A stretch of 64,000 bases of DNA from Chungangia koreensis. Lineage in GTDB: Bacteria; Bacillota; Bacilli; Bacillales_A; Planococcaceae. This document shows, in pieces, positions 23,764 to 32,117 of the stretch (its first letter is position 1; each line of letters begins with the position of its first letter). The DNA lies in NCBI RefSeq assembly GCF_042651785.1, contig NZ_JBHSEC010000019.1:1-64000 (forward strand). Reading direction: 5' to 3'. A program made the translations under genes and the position numbers. The notes below the pieces were generated by a model that saw only the letters and a list, made by a program, of their open reading frames with translations, had not been told where the DNA came from and ran no database searches.

Positions 23764-23850
23764 AATGAAATATTATGCATTGTAAATGGATATTTATAAA
23801 TATTTATTCAAAAATTCATTGAAATACTATCATTCAATGAATAAATATAC
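23764..23850 (-). promoter_or_regulatory. AT-rich regulatory region with ARG-box-like sequences
   Basis: Three strings resemble the Bacillus ArgR/AhrC operator (consensus near CATGAATAAAAATGCAAG): AATGAAATATTATGCATT at 23764-23781, TGAATAAATA on the minus strand at 23810-23801, and AATGAATAAATATAC at 23836-23850. They lie 50-140 bases ahead of the binding-protein gene. AT-rich sequence gives chance matches, so this is only suggestive. Confidence 0.3.
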
Positions 23851-23924
23851 TTTTATCATGTATATTGAAACTTTTTTGGTAGTTGACTCGTACAAATTGG
23901 AAAAAGGAGGTAGAGGGGATAGAA

Positions 23925-24827
23925 ATGAAGAAAATCATCATGATCACACTAATTGCCCTTTGTTTAACTGCTTGTACGGATAAAGAGAACACTGGTGAGA
24001 ATAATATAGTTTTTAAGATTCAAACTGAGAGTGGATTAAGTGGGGAGATTAAACCCAATTACATAGGTGGATATAATGATCATTACGTGAATATATTTGC
24101 TGGCGTCGTGAATGCAAACACTTGGAGGCAAGGCACAGAAAAGGTATTTTATAAGTTTTATTCGGTTAAAGACGATTTAGCGGTTGAGGTATATCCAGGA
24201 TCTATTTATGAACCGCATATCCCTAAACTCCCGGATGGGCATTATGCGGAAGTCCTGTTCGAAGAGGTGAACCGTCATGCAGAAAAGCCGAAAGAACTTT
24301 TTTCCGGAAAAATAACATCCTCTGAAGAGGGCATTGTTAAGATTCCTAAAAAATCAGAAGCGTATTTCATTTATACAATAAAAGTTTTTGATGACAACGG
24401 CGAATTCCAAGACGTTAGCTACAAACCATTGTTTACGACATATGAAGATTACCATTTTGTTTTCAATGTACGGAAGCCTATCTATGATCAGGATGAAAAA
24501 GTCACTCTGAACATTGAAAACTGGGGGCCAAACTATATTTCATACAATGAGGATGATTGGAAACTTTATAAACAGAAGGATGAAGAATGGGAGGAAGTCG
24601 AGGACTTTTTAGTACAGGATGCGATTATTGATGGTCCCGCGACTTTCCACTCATCATGGAGTCAGGCCATTCTGATTGATAAGGACTCTGAATTGCTGGG
24701 ATCCGGTAGAAATGTATCAATTAATCTAAAACATATCCAATTAGAAAAAGGATTTTATAAAATCCAAGGCACGATGGGTTCTAAGAAACATGTTTTTACA
24801 GTGGAAGATGCGTTTGAGGTAAAATAA
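23925..24827 (+). CDS. Lipoprotein with C-terminal bacterial Ig-like domain
   Basis: 300 residues. The signal MKKIIMITLIALCLTACT gives a lipobox LTAC. The C-terminal half (about 185-300), with the pattern YDQDEKVTLNIENWGPNYISY and W-rich middle, looks like the Ig-like fold found in many uncharacterised Bacillales lipoproteins. The ATG at 23925 is preferred over an in-frame TTG at 23883 because AGAGGGG precedes it and because the signal peptide then begins at residue 1. Function unknown. Confidence 0.75.
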   Translation: MKKIIMITLIALCLTACTDKENTGENNIVFKIQTESGLSGEIKPNYIGGYNDHYVNIFAGVVNANTWRQGTEKVFYKFYSVKDDLAVEVYPGSIYEPHIPKLPDGHYAEVLFEEVNRHAEKPKELFSGKITSSEEGIVKIPKKSEAYFIYTIKVFDDNGEFQDVSYKPLFTTYEDYHFVFNVRKPIYDQDEKVTLNIENWGPNYISYNEDDWKLYKQKDEEWEEVEDFLVQDAIIDGPATFHSSWSQAILIDKDSELLGSGRNVSINLKHIQLEKGFYKIQGTMGSKKHVFTVEDAFEVK

Positions 24828-24891
24828 ATTAGTATGACTATGCAACTCAAAATGCCCCCTTCATATAATAGGTAAAAGGGGGCACAATGGG

Positions 24892-25116
24892 ATGAAGAAT
24901 CCTTTCGTAGCGGCGCTTTTGAGCTTCTTCTGGACCGGGCTGGGGCAAATTTATAATGGCCAATTGTTCAAGGGCCTGATCTCCATCGTCATCCAGATCG
25001 TTAACGTCTTCCTCATGGTCATTGTTATCGGATTTTTGACATTCGCGATTTTCTGGCTGTGGGGAATTTACGACGCCTATACAACTGCGGAGGACATGAA
25101 CAAGGGATTGAAATGA
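24892..25116 (+). CDS. Small membrane protein of the TM2-like type
   Basis: 74 residues with two to three hydrophobic segments. An N-terminal FFWTGLGQIYNGQ motif is followed by GFLTFAIFWLWGIYDAYTTAED; the G-x-G-Q-x-Y-N-G and W-x-x-G-x-x-D-A motifs are those of the TM2-like family. A GGGGG site precedes the ATG and a terminator follows. Members of the family have no established biochemical role. Confidence 0.75.
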   Translation: MKNPFVAALLSFFWTGLGQIYNGQLFKGLISIVIQIVNVFLMVIVIGFLTFAIFWLWGIYDAYTTAEDMNKGLK

Positions 25117-25127
25117 AATTATGAGTA

Positions 25128-25155
25128 CCACTTCGCTTATGGCGGAGTGGTTTTA
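25128..25155 (+). terminator. Intrinsic terminator after the TM2-like gene
   Basis: A 9-bp stem CCACTTCGC/GCGGAGTGG with one G-T pair, followed by TTTTATTTG. Confidence 0.8.
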
Positions 25156-25201
25156 TTTGATTGAACAAAAAAATGACCCTCGATGATGCTGAGAGTATTT
25201 T

Positions 25202-25316
25202 GTTGGAAACTTTTGATACTTGGTTGGAAACTTTGAGTGAATAGTTGGAATCTGTGAGTGTTTTGTTGGAAACTTGAGACACTTAGTTGGAAACTTTGCA
25301 TACTTCGTTGGAATCC
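25202..25316 (+). repeat. Intergenic 21-base phased array, core GTTGGAA
   Basis: GTTGGAA starts at 25202, 25223, 25244, 25265, 25286 and 25307, exactly 21 bases apart in all five steps. Spacer bases differ between units (for example CTTTTGATACTTG versus CTGTGAGTGTTTT). The last unit touches the stop codon of the metallo-beta-lactamase-fold gene on the other strand. Confidence 0.88.
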
Positions 25317-25319
25317 GCC

Positions 25320-26024
25320 TTAAATAACTGCTTCCACCACATTAAACCCTAATCCTTTTGCTTCTTCCGGGTCAAATTGGTTGTCCAGATGCATGCAATA
25401 CACCTTCCCACGCAATTCCTCGGGGATTAACTCTGTTAATTTATTGAGCGATAGATGAACATTGCCGGGATAATCTAATTTACTTGTATCTTGGTAGAAA
25501 GCATCGATTTCCCCTGACTGGAACTTGTCCATGATTACCGAAGGAATTTCCGAACAGTCCCCGCTGTAATAAATCCTCTCACCGTCGATCTCCAACAAAT
25601 AAGCATAGGCATTCAATTCGGGGACATGAGGTACATCGAACGCTTCATATGCTATTCCCATGATTTCACCTTGATTCCCCACATAGTACCCATACTGCTC
25701 GTCCTTCACGGCCATGAGCCGCAAAATCTCACGAACCTTCAACTTCTCAGGTGCGTACACATGAATACTCGGCTTCGCAAATTCACCCATGACATAGTAG
25801 CCATAGAAAATCAGATCGCCAAGTGAACCGATGTGGTCAGGATGTGTATGTGTCATTAATATGTGAACGGTGTCGACGCCTTCCAAAAGCTTTGCCCTCT
25901 GCAAACGCTCGAACGTGCTGCTCCCGCAGTCGATCATGAATAACACATTGTCTTTCTTAATAAAGGCGCCATTATTCCCAAGCGCTGTATTAAATGCACT
26001 TCCGCAGCCGATGAATTGTAGCAT
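25320..26024 (-). CDS. Metallo-beta-lactamase-fold hydrolase
   Basis: 234 residues. The HxHxDH metal motif is THTHPDHIG (His59, His61, Asp63, His64), with further ligands in YYSGDCSE and the C-terminal CMHLDNQF. The overall form is close to RNase Z-like/YhfI-type members of the fold, without the long exosite arm of tRNase Z. The substrate is unknown. The protein lacks a signal peptide and so is cytoplasmic. The gene ends within the GTTGGAA array. Confidence 0.8.
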   Translation of the reverse strand: MLQFIGCGSAFNTALGNNGAFIKKDNVLFMIDCGSSTFERLQRAKLLEGVDTVHILMTHTHPDHIGSLGDLIFYGYYVMGEFAKPSIHVYAPEKLKVREILRLMAVKDEQYGYYVGNQGEIMGIAYEAFDVPHVPELNAYAYLLEIDGERIYYSGDCSEIPSVIMDKFQSGEIDAFYQDTSKLDYPGNVHLSLNKLTELIPEELRGKVYCMHLDNQFDPEEAKGLGFNVVEAVI

Positions 26025-26095
26025 GCCAAGTCCTCCCTACAGTCAATTGCCTTCATTTTATTCGAATGACAACGGGACATCAACTTATGAACATT

Positions 26096-26131
26096 AAAAA
26101 GGAGGCACCTCTTTTGGAGATGCCTCCTTTT
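26096..26131 (-). terminator. Intrinsic terminator after the second chemoreceptor
   Basis: GGAGGCA (26101-26107) pairs with TGCCTCC (26121-26127), extended inward by CCTC/GAGA-type pairs; on the minus strand it is followed by TTTTTAATG, just past the receptor stop. Confidence 0.85.
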
Positions 26132-26136
26132 GCTCG

Positions 26137-27834
26137 TTAAATTTTAAATTTACGGATCAGCTCATTAAGGTTCTCTGCAAGGTTTGCCAAGTCATTCGAA
26201 CTATTCGTGACTTCCTCCATCGAACTGCTGATTTGTTGTGTGGAAGCAGATGTCTGTTCAACGCCTGCGGCAGATTCTTCGGAAATTGCCGCCATGTCGT
26301 TAATGGATTCGCTCATCTTTTGGCTGTTATCGGAAATGTTATTGAGACTTTCAGAAACCACTTGAAGATTGTTCACCATTTCATTTACTGCCTCTTTTAT
26401 TCCATTAAACGTTTCCATCGTTGTTTCAATTTGATCCGTTCCTGCCTCAACTTCACTGAATGCCACTTGCAAGGAAGTCGAGACTTCACTGGATTCTTCC
26501 TGGATCCCTTCAACAATTCCTGTAATATCCGATACGGAATCCGACACTTGTTCTGCAAGCTTTCTTACTTCATCGGCAACAACGGCGAATCCTTTTCCTT
26601 GCTCTCCTGCCCTCGCTGCTTCAATTGCGGCATTTAATGCCAACAGGTTTGTCTGATTCGCTATATCTTTAATGACCGACACGATGCTGGAAATTTGTTT
26701 GGAACGCTCGTCTAATCCTTGCACCTTCCCAACCGCTTCTTGAACGATTTCATTGATTTTGGCCATCTGGCGGTTGGAAGATTCCATCAGAAGACTTCCT
26801 TCACCTGTCATCGTTAAGACATTACTTGAGGCCTTTTCAATTTGTGCACCATTCTCATTTGCATCATTAACGGTTTCAGCAAACGAGACCATTAGCGTTG
26901 CAAGGTCCGTCGCGTTGCTTGCCTGTGTTTCAGATCCGCTTGCCAACTCTGACATAGTTGAAGAAATTTGTTGGGATCCTGAGCTTACTTCATTCGCTGA
27001 CTGTGTCAATTCTTCACTTTGACTTGTTAAGGTTCCGGAAACTTCGTTTATTTCACTTAATAAACCGCGGACATTCAGATTCATCTCATTTGTGGCTGCG
27101 ACTAGACTGCCGACTTCATCCTTCGTCTTCACTTGAAGCGGTTCCCTACTCAAATCTCCACTTGCAATCTGCTTCATCCACTCCATCAATTGAATGATCG
27201 GTTTTGAAATAAGGGCTGCCGTTACGAGCGCAACAATAATACTAATGACGACGGCCGCAACAGAAACGATTACAGACAGCATTAATGTGCGATCTCCGTT
27301 TTTCAGCACTTTGTTTCCTTTACTGACGATTGATTCCTCTCGGCCTATTGCCAACTCATTATAGGAGGCCATGATTTCCCGTGCTTCTAACGTAGCATTC
27401 TTGAGGTTCGTGATTGCCTCTTCTTTTGATCCCCGTTGCGCTACAGAAAATACTTCTTTTTGAATATAATTGGTCCAATCGTCTGCCTTTTTATTAGTAG
27501 CGATGAATTCCTCTTTCATTCCTCCAGCTTCTTCAAGGGTTTTGATTTGCTCGTTGCTTTTTTTCGTGTAATCGTCAAACAAATCCTTATAGCTTTCATC
27601 CTCAAACAACACATACCCACGTGCGGCAGCAATTCGGTTGGCCATACTATTTGTCAATTTCTCGTCAGCAATCAGAATCGGTAACTCTTTTGAAATGATC
27701 CCTTCTGACTCGTCATTCATCTGTTTAACTGCCAAATAATTAAAAGTGCTGAATCCTAAAAGGATAATGACGATAATTGAAAAAGCAAAAATCATTTTTG
27801 CTTTTATTGTTTTAAATTGAAAGAGCGTTTTCAT
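26137..27834 (-). CDS. Methyl-accepting chemotaxis protein with four-helix-bundle-type sensor
   Basis: 565 residues. TM1 (about 14-33), a helical extracytoplasmic sensor of about 150 residues with an RIAAARGYVLFEDE motif typical of the 4HB_MCP class, TM2 (about 188-212), HAMP (about 213-266) and the signalling domain with the invariant tip (NQTNLLALNAAIEAARAGE). The C-terminal helix ends ...NELIRKFKI. It is the last gene of a cheX-cheW-mcp unit, 34 bases after cheW. Its sensor differs in class from that of the receptor at 11798, so the two probably sense different cues. Confidence 0.9.
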   Translation of the reverse strand: MKTLFQFKTIKAKMIFAFSIIVIILLGFSTFNYLAVKQMNDESEGIISKELPILIADEKLTNSMANRIAAARGYVLFEDESYKDLFDDYTKKSNEQIKTLEEAGGMKEEFIATNKKADDWTNYIQKEVFSVAQRGSKEEAITNLKNATLEAREIMASYNELAIGREESIVSKGNKVLKNGDRTLMLSVIVSVAAVVISIIVALVTAALISKPIIQLMEWMKQIASGDLSREPLQVKTKDEVGSLVAATNEMNLNVRGLLSEINEVSGTLTSQSEELTQSANEVSSGSQQISSTMSELASGSETQASNATDLATLMVSFAETVNDANENGAQIEKASSNVLTMTGEGSLLMESSNRQMAKINEIVQEAVGKVQGLDERSKQISSIVSVIKDIANQTNLLALNAAIEAARAGEQGKGFAVVADEVRKLAEQVSDSVSDITGIVEGIQEESSEVSTSLQVAFSEVEAGTDQIETTMETFNGIKEAVNEMVNNLQVVSESLNNISDNSQKMSESINDMAAISEESAAGVEQTSASTQQISSSMEEVTNSSNDLANLAENLNELIRKFKI

Positions 27835-27868
27835 ATTACAGTTAGTCCTCTTTTCCCTTAAATATTTT

Positions 27869-28321
27869 CTATAATTCGTTTAGTTCATCCAAATCGTTTG
27901 TTGATAATAAATGATCAATATCTAATAAAGTAATAATTTTGTCTTGTAATTGAGCAAGTCCCGATATTAATGCGCGATTTGCTTCACCCACTACATTGGG
28001 TGAAGCTTTGATGAAGTCTGATTCGATATTAATTACATCTGTAGCAACGTCTACAACTAAGCCAAACTGATTCTCACCAATATGGACGATTAATATTTTC
28101 GCTTCGTCCGTTTCAATTATACCCGGGATTTGAAGCAGCTTTTTCATATCAATAACGGGTGTTATAATTCCTCTTAAATCAGCAACTCCCATTAAATAAT
28201 TTGGCGTTCCAGGCAAAGACGTTACATCCATTATCTTCTCAATTGAACGCACTTGGTCAATTGTTGCCCCATAAAGCTGTTCACCCAGTTGAAAGATTAT
28301 GTACTTATTGCCTAATTCCAT
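27869..28321 (-). CDS. cheW: CheW-like chemotaxis coupling protein
   Basis: 150 residues of CheW domain (IIFQLGEQLYGATI, then YLMGVADLRGIITPVIDM). ATG at 28321 after AGGGGGAACC. It sits between cheX and a receptor gene, all in one direction. It is a second, diverged copy of the coupling protein at 11319. Having a dedicated CheW next to each receptor suggests separate satellite receptor units feeding a CheA encoded elsewhere. Confidence 0.9.
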   Translation of the reverse strand: MELGNKYIIFQLGEQLYGATIDQVRSIEKIMDVTSLPGTPNYLMGVADLRGIITPVIDMKKLLQIPGIIETDEAKILIVHIGENQFGLVVDVATDVINIESDFIKASPNVVGEANRALISGLAQLQDKIITLLDIDHLLSTNDLDELNEL

Positions 28322-28338
28322 GTGGGTTCCCCCTAAAT

Positions 28339-28818
28339 TTAGTTAGTTTCTTCCATTGAAAACACAATATCGAAATGATCATCTTGTATTAAATGACATT
28401 TCATAAGGATAGCTTTGTGATATCCCGAAATTACTACGTCCCCTTCTAATAACGTTGGGGATGTAATATCGATTGAGATCCCGTTCACTTCCACGATTGT
28501 TGAAAAGGACCCGGCAATCATATTGCTTAATTCGGCAATAAATGAAGAAAGCATTTCACCCTCCAATTGCATGCCGTACATCGTTTGGGCGATTCTGTTA
28601 AATACCTCTTTTTCCCCCGATATTAGGATGTTCCCTTTACAATCACCGATTGTCCCCACAATCACCCCTTGACTAATCCTAATGGATTCCCCGAGCAGCC
28701 TTGGTCTTTCTAACTCTAAAATATTTGGAACAATATTCTTAACGGATGTTAATAGTCCATTTAGTAATGTCTGAAGAATGACTACCTTTGATTCTTGCCC
28801 AGAAGATACAGTTACCAC
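28339..28818 (-). CDS. cheX: CheX-like CheY-P phosphatase
   Basis: 159 residues of the CheC/CheX/FliY phosphatase superfamily. A single ExxN catalytic motif is visible in SFIAELSNMIAGSF (Glu and Asn), preceded by the GxCKGNILIS strand. One active motif instead of two points to CheX rather than CheC. It should dephosphorylate CheY-P and so help adaptation. The start is GTG at 28818, eight bases after GAGG. It is the first gene of the operon. Confidence 0.8.
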   Translation of the reverse strand: MVTVSSGQESKVVILQTLLNGLLTSVKNIVPNILELERPRLLGESIRISQGVIVGTIGDCKGNILISGEKEVFNRIAQTMYGMQLEGEMLSSFIAELSNMIAGSFSTIVEVNGISIDITSPTLLEGDVVISGYHKAILMKCHLIQDDHFDIVFSMEETN

Positions 28819-29115
28819 GATTCATACCTCATTTCCAAAATTTCCATTACACACTCCAATCTCCCTAAGCTCGGGAAGGATTTCTATATTGGCCATCAAT
28901 AAAGTTAAAAAGATAGAAAAATGTCACAAGTCTTGTTAGTTGACATTATGTTGTTCTTTTGAACTAATGCCCCATAAACTATATAGGTCTTTTATCCTTT
29001 AGTCAATATGTTATTTTGGTTATTTAGACCTTTTAATTTATAATTATTTATTCTGAAATTTTTAAAAAATAAAAAGGGCAAATCCAAGGAATACTTGGAT
29101 TCGCCTACTTTTCTT
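28819..29115. other. Intergenic region between cheX and the EamA gene
   Basis: 297 bases without a gene. It holds the EamA terminator (29066-29105) and the cheX promoter region. On the minus strand GCCAATAT (28893-28886) resembles the sigma-D -10 element GCCGATAT and lies 68 bases before cheX, but no TAAA sits at the right distance. Confidence 0.45.
29066..29105 (-). terminator. Intrinsic terminator after the EamA transporter
   Basis: GGCAAATCCAAG (29077-29088) pairs with CTTGGATTCGCC (29094-29105) with one mismatch; the minus strand continues CTTTTTATTTTTT. Confidence 0.88.
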
Positions 29116-30030
29116 TTATTCATCTTTAGCTATAATGCGTTTCCTCCACAAATCCTCCGCCGCTCCGGAGCCTAAAATAACTCCGGCTACGATGAACACC
29201 AACCCAACTAAGTGACGGACGGCAAGGACTTCACCCAAGAACAACACGGATCCCAATAGCGAGAACATCGTGTTGAAGTTAATGAAGATGGCCGCTTTTG
29301 CAGGTCCGGCAATTCCTACTGAATAGTTGTAGAGCATGTGACCGACGGCGGTACCGAAGATTCCGGATAGGGCAAAGATGAGCCAGAACACATGTGGCAC
29401 TTCCGCAAATTTTAAGAGTTCACCCGGTTCCTGAACTAAACTAATGAAAAACAGGACAGTCGATCCAAACAGGAACATATACGCGGTCATGACCCGGGGG
29501 TCCAATGTACGGGCAGCTTTGCTGATGACGAGATAACTAAAGACTTGAACTAAGATCGAAATGAAAACAAAGACATCCCCGATCGATCCCGATGCGACTC
29601 CTTCCCCTCCGGCAAGTACAATCGATGATACCCCGATCAGTCCGGATAACACGCCAAGCCATTGGATTTTCGAAGGATAATTACGCAAGATTAATGACGT
29701 CAAAATAGCCGTCAATACCGGACCTGTACCTAAAATAAGCCCTGCATTTGTGCCGGATGTCTTTGTTAACCCAGCCGTTAAGAAGTAGTGGTGCCCAACA
29801 ACATTCAACAAACCGCCTAGCATGATCCATTTCCATTCCTGCTTTGTCGGCAGCCGTAAGATTTTCATAGTCGCAAGGATGGCAAATACCACGATGGCTG
29901 CAAGTAAGATCCGGAATGACGTCATCGTTACTGGTCCGATTTGCGAGACTAAATACTTTAAAAGTGGTAGGTTGAATCCCCATAACATCATGACGAACAC
30001 TAAGATGACATACACTTTCCACATTTTCAT
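29116..30030 (-). CDS. EamA-family (drug/metabolite) transporter
   Basis: 304 residues with ten predicted membrane segments in two EamA repeats (MMLWGFNLPLLKYL at the start; VFVFISILVQVFSYLVISK opening the second). DMT-superfamily members export metabolites or amino acids; the substrate is not predictable. ATG at 30030 after GGAAGTG, only 19 bases after panF, so it is likely the third gene of a yhdT-panF-eamA operon ending in a strong terminator. Confidence 0.85.
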   Translation of the reverse strand: MKMWKVYVILVFVMMLWGFNLPLLKYLVSQIGPVTMTSFRILLAAIVVFAILATMKILRLPTKQEWKWIMLGGLLNVVGHHYFLTAGLTKTSGTNAGLILGTGPVLTAILTSLILRNYPSKIQWLGVLSGLIGVSSIVLAGGEGVASGSIGDVFVFISILVQVFSYLVISKAARTLDPRVMTAYMFLFGSTVLFFISLVQEPGELLKFAEVPHVFWLIFALSGIFGTAVGHMLYNYSVGIAGPAKAAIFINFNTMFSLLGSVLFLGEVLAVRHLVGLVFIVAGVILGSGAAEDLWRKRIIAKDE

Positions 30031-30049
30031 GAGGATTCACTTCCTTTCA

Positions 30050-31492
30050 TTAGAACCGGTACGCCTCCCGCTTCATAAGTAAGCTGAAGAGGATGAATGC
30101 AGCAAGCGCCAGGAGCACGGGTATGGTGACCGTGTGAACGCCCAATAGATTGCCGTTTTCTGTGTTGTAAAAATGGATGGCAATATAGCTTATAATACCG
30201 GTCATCATCGATGCAATCGCTCCGTATTTATTGCCATGTTTCCAATAAAGACCAAGAACGATCGGCCAGATGAAGGCTGCTTCCAAACCTCCGAACGCGA
30301 ATAGATTCAAGAAGATCAGTAGGTCCGGCGGTTGCAATGCCATTAGGAACACGATGATTCCGAGGATTGTTGTAAATCCGAATGTCATCTTCTTCACCGT
30401 TTTTTCTTCCGCATCAGGTTTAATGAAGTTTAAATACACATCCTTCACAATCGTCGAACTTACCATCAGTAGCAACGCATTGACTGTCGACATGATGGCC
30501 GCCATCGGAGCTGACAAGACGACGCCAGCAAGCCATGCCGGCAGGATTTCCAAGGCAAGCAGCGGAATGACTTTATCCGGCACGTCGATTCCCGGTAACA
30601 CTGGCCTTGCAAACACGCCGATCAAGTGCATGTTGAGCATAATAAAACCGGTGACGACCGTACTGATAATGAGTGCACGATGCATCGCACGAGAACTCTT
30701 ATAACTCATTGCACGAACCGCCATCTGCGGTAGACCGACAACTCCGACCCCAACTAAAATCCAGAAGGAAGATACATACGGAATCGTCAAGTTGCCATTC
30801 GCTCCGAATGGTGTGACTAAACGCGGATTTTCCGCGAGTAGATCCTCCATAATATTCGGGATTCCCCCGCCGGCAATAATAACGCCGATGAGGAGAATCA
30901 GTGTTCCAAAGAACATGACCGTCCCTTGAACGGCATCCGTGAGCGCAACTGCGCGGAATCCGCCGATAATGACGTAAACAAGAACTGAAATCGCGAAAAT
31001 AAAGAGCGCTGTTGTGTAATTCAGGCCGGTGAGCGACTCGATCAGCCGTCCGCCCCCTACCCACTGAGCTGTCATTGAAGAGAATAAAAATGTAATGATG
31101 GCAATCGCCGATAATAGGACAACCCATTTACTGTTATAGCGCTTCATCAGAAAGTCGATGAGGGTCACTGCATTATATTTCCGTGAAATGATTGCGAATT
31201 TCTTCCCGATGACGAGTAGTACGAAATAGCCCGTTACGACTTGTGTCATCGATAATAAAACCCAGCCGAGCCCCATCGTGTATGCAGTACCAGGTCCTCC
31301 TAAGAAACTGGATGCACTGCCGTAAGTCGCGACAACCGTCATCGCAAGTACGAATCCACCAAGCTCACGCCCGCCTAAGAAATACTCTTGAAGAAAGCTG
31401 TTGGACATGGCAACTTTCTTGGACGCAATGTAGCCAATGTAGAACATCACCAGGATGAATAGAATAATAGGGATAAACACAGCAAAGTTCAC
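30050..31492 (-). CDS. panF: Sodium:solute symporter, PanF-like (pantothenate permease)
   Basis: 480 residues and about 13 membrane segments, with the SSS-family signature (GGFRAVALTDAVQG) and an N-terminal EYFLGGRELGGFVLAMT. The upstream small membrane protein of the YhdT family, whose gene overlaps by four bases (GTGA), is the classic partner of PanF in Gram-negative and Gram-positive genomes, which supports pantothenate as substrate. GTG start at 31492 after GAGGGGG. Confidence 0.85.
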   Translation of the reverse strand: MNFAVFIPIILFILVMFYIGYIASKKVAMSNSFLQEYFLGGRELGGFVLAMTVVATYGSASSFLGGPGTAYTMGLGWVLLSMTQVVTGYFVLLVIGKKFAIISRKYNAVTLIDFLMKRYNSKWVVLLSAIAIITFLFSSMTAQWVGGGRLIESLTGLNYTTALFIFAISVLVYVIIGGFRAVALTDAVQGTVMFFGTLILLIGVIIAGGGIPNIMEDLLAENPRLVTPFGANGNLTIPYVSSFWILVGVGVVGLPQMAVRAMSYKSSRAMHRALIISTVVTGFIMLNMHLIGVFARPVLPGIDVPDKVIPLLALEILPAWLAGVVLSAPMAAIMSTVNALLLMVSSTIVKDVYLNFIKPDAEEKTVKKMTFGFTTILGIIVFLMALQPPDLLIFLNLFAFGGLEAAFIWPIVLGLYWKHGNKYGAIASMMTGIISYIAIHFYNTENGNLLGVHTVTIPVLLALAAFILFSLLMKREAYRF

Positions 31493-31764
31493 GGTTGATC
31501 CCCCTCTCCGTCAAGCGGGATGTCTTTCAAGAAAAACTTTACGACTACTGCGACTAATAAACACATTAAGATAAAACCGACGATGCAGCTATAAAAAAAC
31601 CAATCTGGTAAACCGAATATGTATGAATACTCTTCTACGGGTCGTGACCCAAGGCCATATGCAAAACCGAACCACCACGCGAAATTGATGATGGCTAGGA
31701 TCACCCCGATCCACGCCTCCCGATGCGCGACCTTGTATCGCGGATCTGACTGCTTAACTTCCAT
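31489..31764 (-). CDS. yhdT: YhdT-family small membrane protein
   Basis: 91 residues with two membrane segments (about 18-38 and 56-80) and the family's EAWIGVILAIINFAWWF and PDWFFYSCI motifs. Found next to panF in many genomes and thought to be a small partner of that symporter. The ATG at 31764, with AAGGGGG eight bases upstream, is preferred over the ATG at 31797, whose extension would contain the ribosome binding site. Confidence 0.85.
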   Translation of the reverse strand: MEVKQSDPRYKVAHREAWIGVILAIINFAWWFGFAYGLGSRPVEEYSYIFGLPDWFFYSCIVGFILMCLLVAVVVKFFLKDIPLDGEGDQP

Positions 31765-32117
31765 TTCCTTTTCCCCCTTGAAAATTCCATACTCCATATT
31801 ATACAGAATGGTGTAGAAATTAGGGAGACGAAGATTTTGGGAAGGGGGCTTCTTGCTATGCTATATGCAATAACGAGAAGCTCCGCTATGTGATGGAACT
31901 TTGCTATCTACTTTGCAAATTAGCTCCATAAAGACAATCGTCATATAACATTGATAGAGCCTAAGATGCTAATTTTAGCCTACTTTAAAACATTCCATTA
32001 ATTTCCTATAACATTTCAAGAGAAACAGGGCTTTATACCTGTATATATTCCAAAATAATCATGCTACATTATATTTCGCAAATAAGAATTTGCAATAAAA
32101 ATTTGGGGGAAAGTACC
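31765..32117. other. Divergent intergenic region
   Basis: About 350 bases between the yhdT operon and an SLH gene, transcribed apart. No gene is seen. A short motif GCTATNT recurs (GCTATGC, GCTATGTG, GCTATCTA between 31855 and 31915). AT-rich promoter sequence follows; GGGGGAAAG is the ribosome binding site of the SLH gene. Confidence 0.5.

Noticed and set aside
28886..28893. Sigma-D promoter for cheX
   Set aside because: GCCAATAT fits the -10 element but no TAAA lies 14-16 bases upstream, so I did not list it as a promoter.
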